Shown: positions 47,901 to 59,900 of the stretch, in pieces
Position numbering within the stretch: position 1 is the stretch's first letter
Layout of the letters: each line of letters starts with the position of its first letter
Origin: Antedon mediterranea
Lineage: Eukaryota; Echinodermata; Crinoidea; Comatulida; Antedonidae
Length of the DNA stretch: 64,000 nucleotides
Direction: 5' to 3'
Assembly: GCF_964355755.1 (NCBI RefSeq)
Contig: NC_092674.1
Span: 12,035,001-12,099,000 of the forward strand
Program-made: the position numbers and the translations under genes
The notes under the pieces: generated by a model
What the model was told of the DNA's origin: nothing
The model's input: only the letters and a program-made list of their open reading frames with translations
Database searches by the model: none

Positions 47901-50900
47901 GACTATCTCCTTTTACGTAGAGGGTCTGTAGAGCATTTGAAGAGAACGAGTAGATCTATTTTATTTTTCATTCGTCATTTAATTCTTAATTAGAATTTTT
48001 TTTTTTTTAACAATTTTTTTATTTTTTATTTATGGGTTTCTGGATTAAAAAGTTTCATTGTTTGTAAGTGAGATATGTGTCTTGGTTTTTAAAATTAGAA
48101 TTAAAACATTTTACCATATATAGTAACAACAACACAGCATGACTCCATGTTACCAGTGGAATCTTGAGCTTCGTAAGTAATTTTCGTTTCTCCAATTACA
48201 AACACACCATTAGCGGGAAAGTCTGATGTAGTACTTAGGGTTTCTCCAGAATTATCAGACACTGTTACATTAACTGCAAAATCTTCTAGTGTAATATTTG
48301 CTTCCTCTAGTGGTGTGTTGTACGAGTATGGGCCGGGGCATATTAACTTGGGATCCTCAACATCTAAATGAAAAAACAGCTATTATCTGGGTAAATATTA
48401 GCAAGAACATGAGACTAGCTTTCTTTGTTTTATAGTACACTTATTTCTTTCTTCTCATCACATACTGTATTGCATACCATTCCCAATAATCTAACCATCT
48501 CCAAGATACAACTCTAACAGGGGCATCCACATTACCATTCTAAAATATAAAAGCTTCTCAATTGGACACAAGTGAGTTGACCAATTACAAGCGTGTTGTG
48601 ATTGGTACCATTACTTACAGTGAGCTTATATATCTGTGTTGTGTCTTTGTGGAACCAAGCAAATAATTATCACTTCATGAAAAATTAACACATAATTTGA
48701 TATTATGAGAGGTTAGGCCTCAACACATTTCATTATTATGAACATTAAAGAATTTCAGTATCAGCATCAGGCCTACGCCTAGACTAAGCTAGGCCTGACA
48801 ATGGCGGTAGCTGGTGATTTTGTCATGGGCAGATAGTATTAAATATACCTTGTTCACACGCAGTGCCATCATAGCCAGTTCCTGTGCAATTACAAGTTGC
48901 AACATGCATAAGAATATAACATTCACCATTCTCACAAGGCTCCAACAAACAGGGATTATCTAAAAAATAAATATTACAGTAAATTACTGACTATGAAACA
49001 AATTACATTATACAAATAAATATTGTTTAGTTTAATTGAAAGAATAGTATCACATGTTAAACGATTTACCGTTCAATGAGGCAGATTTGAGTCAAGAAAA
49101 TAATGCAAAACATTCATGTCTTTTAGAACACACCTGAATATCATTCAAATAATTTATTTCATTATTAGTCAACAAAAAATCTGATTCTCCGTTTCTGTCA
49201 AAGGCTAGGAAACGTATAAAGCCGCTTGGATTTTTTATTCGATATCACAACAAACAAGGTATAATATCATTGTGTTCAACTTACAAGTTTCACATGTCGC
49301 TCCCTCATAGACATCTGTGCAATTACAAGTAAAGTTGCCATTTCCTAGATCATTACAAGTCCCACCATTCATACATGCTGCTCCAGAGCAAGGGTTAACT
49401 GAAAATTAAATAAAATATATAAGAAACTTTATTTGTAAAGGAACAAGACAATAATTGAAAATGTAAACTTAGATGTTACTATCATATAGGTAGTAATCAA
49501 GGGAAAGTTTTTTGTTTTTTTTTGCAACTAGCAAAGGTTTACTAGCGGATACAAAAGTATATTTATAGATTATAGATATCAATAAATGAATGAATGCATT
49601 TAGACACTTGCAATGGTGCATTCATACAATTACAAAATTTAATTTACTTCTTTTTCGTATACACCATAATGACAGGTTTGGTTTTTATGATAATAAAAGA
49701 TCTGTATTGCTGCATACCTTCAACTGTGATAGTAAAGTTACAATAAGCAGTGTTATTAGATGAATCTGTGGCATTACACATGACCAAGATTTCACCGATT
49801 GGAAACAGTGACCCAGATAACAGAGAGCACACAGGTGGTATCACTTCATTTGAATTATCCTCTACCAACACTGTGTAGTTATACTCTGCTCCAGGTAAAC
49901 CGTCATCGGTTGTTACTGTGTCTGACGATGGACATGTGATATCTGGACTTTCCATATCTGTAAAGAACAATTGTATAACATTAGAAGGGATATATTTAGT
50001 TGAAGAAGGGTAATTTGGTTATTTATACCCTTTTCACATCTGCATAAACTGTTACAACTTGTAACAAGTTGTAACCAGGTTTGCATAGTGTGAAGGCAAT
50101 TTTGTGGAAAATCTTCTGAGATTTCACAGGGGTCCCTTGTGAAATCAAAGAAGAAAAACACACCAACAAGAGGCTTGTGTTTTTGTTCCGAGATCTTTTG
50201 AGTTCTTAATGTAATGTATTGCCCTGGTATTAACTAGTAATCAAATAGCGTGCAACTATTCTTTCCTCCTGAGATTTCACAAGGTTCGCGTATGCGTGTG
50301 TGAAAACATGTAATAAGTCGGGAGATCAAACGTGGTTACAACTTATGAGGATGTGAAAAGGTAGAATATGTAAAATAAGAGGTAGATCCTCCCAAAAAAT
50401 AATGTAGCCTCAGAATTGTTAAACTCTACCCTAATTTTGTGAAACATGTATAGGCTTTCTACAATTCCATATCGTCATTTAGTTCTTAATAAAGAATGTT
50501 TTTTTACAATTTCGTTATTTTTTATTTATGGGTTTCTGGATTAAAAAGTTTCACATTGTTTATCAGTGAGATATTTCTCTTGGTTTTTAAAACGTTTTAC
50601 CATATATAGTAACAACAACACAGCATGACTCCATGTTACCAGTGGAATCTTGAGCTTCGTAAGTAATTTTCGTTTTTCCAATTACAAACACACCATCAGC
50701 AGGAAAGTCTGATGTAGTACTTAGGGTTTCTCCAGAATTATCAGACACTGTTACATTAACTGAAAAATCTTCTAGTGTGAAATTTGCTTCCCCTAGTGGT
50801 GTGTTGTATGAGAATGGGCCGGGGCATATTAACAAAGGATCCTCAACATCTAAATGAAAATAAAAATAGTTTGTCAGTGTAAATATAACGAATAACATGA

Positions 50901-53900
50901 GACAGGCTTTCTTTGTTTTATAGTACACTTATTTTTTTCTCCTCATCAAAGATTGCATACCATTCCCAATACTCTAAGCATCTCAAAGATACAATTCTAA
51001 TACAGGCGTCCACACTAAAGAGTCTGAATATTAAAGCTTCCCAATTGGACGCAAGTTGATCAATCACAAGCGTGTTTTGATTGGTAACATTACTTACGGT
51101 GAACTAACAAATCTGTGTTGTGTGGAACCAAGCAAATAATAATCAGTTCATGAAAAGTTAACACATACTTTAAATCTGCTATTATGTGAGGCTAGGCCTA
51201 CACCTAGACTAAGCTAGGCCTGCCACTGTATTAAATATACCTTGTTCACACGCAGTGCCATCATAGCCAGTTCCTGTGCAATTACAAGTTGCAATATTCA
51301 CAAGAATATAACATTCACCATTCACACAAGGCTCCAACAAACAGGGATTATCTAAAAAAGAAAAATAATATTACAGTCAATTACCTATTACTAGATGGTA
51401 CGCCGGCTTCGCTCGCGTACCATCTAGGTCGTGCCCACAGATGGTTCTCGAATACACAGTAATTTCAGCGTAACAAAACTGGCGATTTCAAATGTACGTA
51501 CCGCAGGACTACAATACATTGTCGTTTACAGAAACGAATAAATAGACACGATGATTTATGTAGTCAACTAAAATTAGCACCTGGGGAATTACTTCCAAAG
51601 GAGAAACTTATCACAGAATGAGTCCAAATTTTTGATTTGGACTCATTTAAAGAAACCCAATTTGTGTTTTGTATGTAACATTAGGGTTGAGGGATGGGAA
51701 AGCGGATAGGTACAAAGAGGAACAATTTTTAAATATATTCTTTATCCACTCAGTAACGAAATATTTTGTTCATGTTTTATAGGCCTATAAATAATATAAC
51801 TCTAAATACAGTAAAACATTTGCGATTTAATACTTTGTTAAAACTGTCACTGTCATAATCGATTGAAATATTAAAGTACATGTCACGATACACCACTACG
51901 ACGTTTATATTATTGGTAATTATTAATTAATACAAACGTTGAGAAGGAACTGTCAGTATAAAGTTTATTTGTATATGTGTTTATATATCTAACAGTAGAG
52001 CCTAACCACAATCTCAGTAATAAAGTGTATTTGTATATATTTTTAGCTGTTCAACCAGTTTTCAGCTATTAAAAACAATTATCGTAGGAGGAGATAGGAA
52101 AATGCGAAGCCTCCTCGCATTTTTTGTGGCGGGTATTTTTCACGAATTTTGCCCTTACGTAAATTTATATATAGATGAAAAATAAAAAATATTAAATTAT
52201 ACAAATAAATAATGTTTAGTTGATTTGGAAGATTATTTTCATGTGTTGACAGATTTACCGCTCAACGAGGTGGAGTTTAGTCACGAAAATAATATAAAGT
52301 ATTACAAAACATTTATGTTTTTTATAACTAATAAATAATTATATTGGATAAATACTTCGACAACAAACAAGGTATAATATCACTGTGTTCAACTTACAAG
52401 TTCCACATGTCGCTCCCTCATAGACATCTGTGCAATTACAAGTAAAATTGCCATTTCCTAGATCATTACAAGTCCCACCATTCATACATGCTGCTCCAGA
52501 GCAAGGGTTAACTGAAAATTAAATAAAATATATAAGAAACTTAATTATGAACTTTTCAATTGCCAATGAACGAGAAAATAATTGAACATGTATAAAGTTA
52601 GGCGATCAAGCATAAAATACAAACAATAATAAAAATAATAGTTCATTCTTATATAGCACATATAGCAAGCTCTTAATGCGCTGCACATTATTACTCATTT
52701 TTTGGATCAAACACGTATAGGCCAAGTAATCAGCGTAAGATTGTGTCTTGGATCTAACTCCGTACCCATTTTAAATAAACACTAGGCTTAGGTTAATCTA
52801 TGTTTAAATTAATTGATAACAAGGCCTATGTCATTTTTTCTTCAAAATAGGCATGTTAAATTTTTTTTTAATGTTTTTTTCTGAATATTTTTATGAATGT
52901 TCAAAAAATAGGCTAGACCAAAAAAAAAAAATGCATGAGACTCACGCATACTGTACACGCATTATGCGCAAGAGATGGCAGGTAGCACTTACATGTTTCA
53001 CAATCATCACCATAGTAGTTGGTGTTACTACAATCACATGTGTAGTTGCCACCTCCTTCATCCATACATTCACCCCCATTCATACAGGGTGACGGGGAGC
53101 AAGGGTCATCTGTAGACAAACAAAAATTGAGATTTATTTATTTGTAGAAAAACCAGATATGGTACTAGGCCTACAAATCAAAAAACAGTACTTCCACCAA
53201 CTTTGGGTGGTACACGACCACACAATTCCACCAAGGAAAAGAGCAGGAAAAGAAACACCACATCGTAGTCGCATATTATTATGAAACAGGGGCCTAACTC
53301 TAGTGGCCACTGTATGCCAGTGACAGGTTGCATTATTATCAGTGTTTTTATTATTATTATTTTATATCTTAAATATAGCTTTCCACCAGTCCTAAACCTC
53401 TAACTAAATAAAACCTAGTCTATAAGAATGAATGTGCATTTTTGATGCAGAGATTTCTCGATGGGTTTTTGTTATTCGGTTAACCCGGTTAATACTTATG
53501 TATTGGTCTTTTGTACCACCAGTGGCACACATTGTCATTTGATGTAAACAAAATCATTTTTGCTTATATTGTCGGTTCCCAACAATTATGACAGATGTGT
53601 ATAAGGTAGGCCTAATGTCATTTGATTGATATGTATATGCGCAACATGTGTTTCGTCCTAGTGGAACCAAGCTTTTATGTCCAATGTCACCTAATTTAAA
53701 TTAACCGGTCTGCAGAAGTTCAGTACAAATCAAAAGTAACCCTCTCCATCTACAACAGATTAGATCATTCTGTCCAAGTTGTCTAGATAATATTATGTTA
53801 TGAAGACTTTTTTTGCGATACATTGCACATGGACAAACATAAGATCGGCAAAAATAATTGAAGAAAATGCCTGTCATAAAATACTAAATGTGGAAGCATT

Positions 53901-56900
53901 TCGGCCGCAGTGTACACACTTTTAAAACTATTTTGAGATATATTTTGAGATTAGTTACTCACACCAGGGGCCGATTGCAATAAAGGTCTTAACCGCGGTC
54001 TTAGACTTAAGCCCAAGATGAAACCCTTAGCAACGATGGTCTTAGATTTAAGACCATTGCAATAAGAAGTCTTAGCCTTGGAATTTCACCGCCGTGGTCT
54101 TAGATTCTAAGCCTCCTCCAGGCCGGCTTACGCTAACCGCGTGACGCGAGCGCTCCTAGGCTAGCTAGTAATATCATGGCGAAATTCACTTCTTGTGGCC
54201 ACTGTATGCCAGTGACATGTTGCATTATTATCAGTGTTTTTATTATTATTATTAAATATCTTAAATATAGCTTTCCACCAGTCCTAAACCTCTAACTAAA
54301 TAAAACCTAGTCTATAAGTCTGAATGTACTAACAAATATTGTTAGTCAATCACTACAAACACGAAGTCTTCCAGATGACTGGATATCAGCTAATGTCTGT
54401 CCTATTTATAAGAAGGGAGATAAATCATCACCAGCAAACTATAGACCCGTTTCATGAACATCGTTATGCTGTAAGCTACTGGAACATATCCTATTTCACT
54501 ACATCATGGCTCATATTGAAAAGTTCAACATCATCAAGCCATACCAGCATGGCTTTCTGAAGAAACATTCATGTGAAACTCAACTCTTAAACACAATTGA
54601 AGAAATCATCCGCCATTTTGACCAAGGAAGTAAACGCCAAATTGATGTACAAATACTTGACTTCAGTAAAGCGTTTGACACGGTTGCGCATCAGAGACTA
54701 CTCCACAAACTCAGCAAATATGGAATATCAGGAAAAACTCTAAACTGGATCCAGTATTGGCTTACAAATAGAAACCAATGTGTCATAGTTGATGGAGAGA
54801 TATCAAAAACAGCAAAGGTAACATCAGGAGTGTCTCAAGGCACGGTACTTGGTCCGTTAATGTTTCTAGTATAATACATCAATGACATCGGAGAAGATAT
54901 TAGCACCGGTACAACCATAACATTATTTGCTGATGACTGTTTACTCTTTCGACCTGTAAATAAAAAGCAGACCAAGAACAAGTACAACATGACCTTGATC
55001 AAGTTGTCCAATGGTCTAAAAAATGGCAGATGTCTTTTAATTCATCAAAATGCTATACAATGAACATAACGAGGAGTAAAAGTCCACTTACACTTGACTA
55101 CAAGATGAAGGGAAGCAGAAAAGAGAGCAGAAAATACCTTGGAGTCTTAATAACAAATGATCTATAATTGGAACCACACATAAACCAAGTTATAAACGAT
55201 TCCAATAAGATTCTGGGCTTCCTAAGGAGAAACTTCTCTCGATGCGACACTCGTATTAAAGCAACTGCCTATCAATCACTAGTTTGTCCAAAACTTGAGA
55301 ATCGGGTGGTTTTAAACATGCCGTGCTTTAATACATAAATATGATATACATAAATATAATTAATACATTATGACAAAGTACTAATAAAATTGGACGGAGT
55401 TAAAACAAGCTATCCAACAATATTAGATGTTGACCCTTTGACCTTTATTGCTCACATGATTTGTTTAATTGCTAAAACTATTATAACTATACATTTTCTG
55501 ATATGAGTGTAATGGAATAAAATGTTCAGTAATGCTCTTTCCAATGACACCATGTATGCCCTTGTTTTGTGCATTACCGCTTTCACCTGAACAAATTGTG
55601 AGCAATCCTTCCATTATAGTTTGTTATACCACAATGAATAACATTTAGACTGTTATAATTTGAAGGATTTTCTTCAAGTATAAGTATCGTAACAGGTCTA
55701 ACTGATAATTGGAAGGTACGACATTGAATCAATTATATTTTGTGTCCATTTATTGCGCGCTCTATGCACGCTCCACGCGTGTCCTTTTAGTTTGTGTTGC
55801 GATTCTCTATAGTACATAGTTTTTACATTTTTTTGTTTAAAATGTTCAGTAACTATCAAGTTCAGTAACGTAATGATTTCGTTTTTATTTTAACAACAAC
55901 CTTTAAATAAATGGATTGTTTAGATATTCAATTTGATAGTCTTGTGAACCATATACATTTCTATAACAAATGATTGAACGTCATACTCTACATAGGAATA
56001 GTTGGACACAAAAATGGTCGGTTATATAAAACTTGACTTTCTAAAAAATAAAATAACTGTCGAAAATATAGCTGGAAAAATAGGGGTTTGACGACATACA
56101 CTGCTCTAAAAATCTGGAATGATAATCCCAAATTAGCATTGTTGTTAGGCCAAGAATAAGAATAAGTATTTGTTTACTATGCTTTATTTTGATATCAATA
56201 AGTTTATAATACACACATCGAGCCTACGAAAGCAAGAAACCATCTGTATTACTATTAGGAAATTCGCACTTAAAAAAAGTCGAAGCAAGTCGTATTTTAC
56301 CAAAAGCAGATGTAAGCATTACACACGCATACACTAATGACCAAATTGGAAATGCACTCGATGAAATCCACGAAACACTTGACTGTATAGTAATCCACGA
56401 AATAACTAACTCTGTAAAGGAATCAGCTCCAGAAAAGTGCGCAGAAACGCTATACAACACAGTCAGTGAGTATGTCACAAAACATCCAGACACTAAATGT
56501 TTGATATCACTTGGCTTACCACGAGCAGGCCCACTAAATTTCAGAGTTGAAATAGCAAACTCATGTATAAAGCACAAGATACGCACAGACAAAATACCAA
56601 ACCTAACATTCTGCGACAATAGCAACTTCTTACGAAACGGCGAGCTGGTCGACACACTTCTAGCACCTGATTGATACCATCTATCAGATGGAGGCACCAG
56701 CCTATTGGCCAGTAACGTCAGATACAAAGTTGAAAACGTTCTAGGTCTATCTCGCAGCAGAAAAGCTAACACAGGAAGAGGTAGACCACGTTACCACACA
56801 TTTCAACAATTGTAAGGTAACACAAATTCAGAAAGTTATTGTAACTGAAATTAAGCAGTAGACATAAGCATAGTATTATAAATTATATTAATTAAAATAG

Positions 56901-59900
56901 TTTTTTATAGACAAATACAATCAATAGCCTAAACATACAAAATCAAAGCATGGATAACAATAAAAATAACGGTGATGAAAACGAAATATAAAATCCAATG
57001 GATATACTATTTAATCCAATATCTATTGATAATGGTAATAATGACCATGACGAATTCATTGAATATAGTCTCAGAAACAAGCTAAATGCTATTGAGACAT
57101 GTTCTTATATGAGTCCATATGACTTGAATGAATCTGTGAAGAAATTAAAAAATATTGGCTACTCATTTCTTCACTATAATATTCGAAGTATCAATAAACA
57201 CATTGATGAACTAACTACATACCTAAACTTAATCAACCACTCCTTTACAGTTATTGGTATATCGGAAACATGGTTAAACAATACATCGTGCAAACCATAT
57301 TTACCGAGCTATGACTTCCTCGCATTAGATAGGAAGAACCGTAAAGGAGGGGGAGTTGGTATGTTTGTTTCTGCTACAATTGACATAAAAGAAAGAAAAG
57401 ATCTATTTATTGAATCTTGTGAATGTATTTTTATTGAAATAATTGAAAAAAAATGTAACAATACGATTGTTGGTATAATATATAGACCTCCCGATTCGAA
57501 TATAGAACTTTTTAATAGATCACTAGACGATATTCTTAATACTATTGATATCGAGGGAAAATCATGCCACATTATGGGTGATTTTAACATTAATTTACTT
57601 AAGCATGCATCGACTGATTTTGTAAATAATTTTCTAGAAGTAATGATGTCGCATTCCTTCTACCCATCGATTTCTTCAAGACCCACTAGAATACAAAACA
57701 ACACATCTTCATTAATTGATAACATTTTCTCCAATACACTTTCTGAACAAATGTTATCTGGTATACTAATCTCAGACATATCTGATCATTTACCGGTATA
57801 CCAAATTATCCACTCCGTGCCCGACAAACATATTAAAGTAAAAACCGGTAATATAGAACCTCATAAATATGCAATAAACGAAAGAAATATAAATAAACTA
57901 TATAATGACTTATTACCTGTTGATTGGGCTGATGTATATGTAAGGACAAACCCTGATGATGCTTACAATGCTTTTATCAACACTTTCAAAAAATTATATA
58001 ATAAAAACTTTAAAAAAAAAAAAAAGTTCAAGAAAATCACAAAAAGTATAAAAAGTTCAAACAACCATGGATGAGCTCAAGACTCTTAAAGTCTAGCAAA
58101 AGAAAACATGTGTTGTACAACAAATTTATAAAACATCCCTCGTCTAAAAATAAGGATATTTATAAACAGTTTAATAAGTCATTTATGCGTACATGCAAAA
58201 AGGCAAAGAAATCATATTATGAAAATGTTTTTAACAATACTAAAGGAAATAAAAAAAAAACATGGAATATTATAAATGATATTATAAATCCAGGTGGAGG
58301 CAAAAATAATGTTCCATCCACTTTTACATCTGGTGACAAACTCATAGAGGGTTGTGAGCCTATTGCAAACCACATTAACGATTATTTTATTTATGTTGGT
58401 CTCAAGGTACGAGACAGTATTGAGCCATCAACGGCACAATACTCTGATTACCTGCTAAACAGGCAAAGTAACTCTATGTTTTTCTACCATGTAAATGAGG
58501 AGGAAGTGTTAAAAGTGATTCAATCACTTGATGCAAACAAAACACCTGGGTTTTGATGATATTTCACCAAAGGTAGTCAAGGCAGTTGGTGATGCTATTG
58601 TAAAGCCCTTGACTTATATATTTAACGTATCTCTTCACTCCGGCTCAATACCGGAACAGATAAAAATTGCAAAAGTAATTCCCATATACAAAAAAGGGGA
58701 CCGTCATTTAGCCTCAAATTATCGCCCGATATCACTACTACCAATTTTCTCTAAAATCTTTGAAAAGATAGTCCATTCCAGATTGTATAATTACTTTAAA
58801 ACTTACAATATACTAAATGATTGGCAATACGGCTTCCGAAACAATCATTCAAACTCCCACGCTATAATTGATCTGATCCACAAAATACTAAAGGCATTTG
58901 AAAACAAAGAGTTCGTAATTGCCACATTTATGGATTTGTCAAAGGCATTTGATATTATTGACCACAGTATATTACTGAACAAGCTATTCCACTATGGTAT
59001 AAGAGGTGTTACACTAAAATGGTTCAGTAACTACTTAAAATCACGAAAGCAATATGTTTTTATAAATGGTACTTCGTCTAATATTAAGGAGACTAGTATT
59101 GGTGTTCCACAAGGGTCCGTTTTGGGACCTTTGTTGTTTCTTGTATATGTAAACGATATATGTAACTCAAGTACACAAATTGAATTAATTAGCTTTGCCG
59201 ATGATACAACAGGATTCAAGTGTGGAAATAACCTGAACGCATTGGCAAACACTATGAATGTGGAACTAGATAGAATTAATATGTGGTTCAAAGCTAATAA
59301 ACTTTTATTAAACACCAGCAAAACAAATTACGTAATCTTTAAAACTGCCCAAAGGCGTATTATTACAACCAACATTGAATTGAAAATGAATAACATTACT
59401 TTAGAACAACAACAAAATGTAACATTTCTTGGGGTTGTAATAAATGAGAACCTTTGCTGGAAAAATCATATAAGGCTTATTAGCAAAAAAACCGCTAGGT
59501 CTATTGGAATATTGATAAAAACTAGACATTTTTTTCCTAATTATATTTTAAAAAATTTGTATAATACATTAATTCTACCGCACCTTCAGTATGGAAACAT
59601 TATTTGGGGCAGTACATGATAGTACACTAGAATCCCTTCTTAAACTCCAGAAAAAGGCTGCTAGAATTATTTTATTTAAAATCCAAATGATATTCAAAAG
59701 AAACGAAAATACTACCCATAATCTTCGAAATATTTGTAGCGTAAAACCATACTCTAGGTCAACATTTTATCAGTATACACGGACCGAAACTATGGAACGA
59801 GCTCTGTAGAAATCACTTAGATATTGTTAAAAAAAATTATAAAATACTACAAAAATATGTAAAAAGAGACATTCTATCGAATTACAGAACTTAAAATGCT

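Noticed and set aside
56224-56772. Minus-strand frame of 182 codons
   Set aside because: It is the shadow of the LINE ORF1; only the plus strand shows the SGNH-type motifs.
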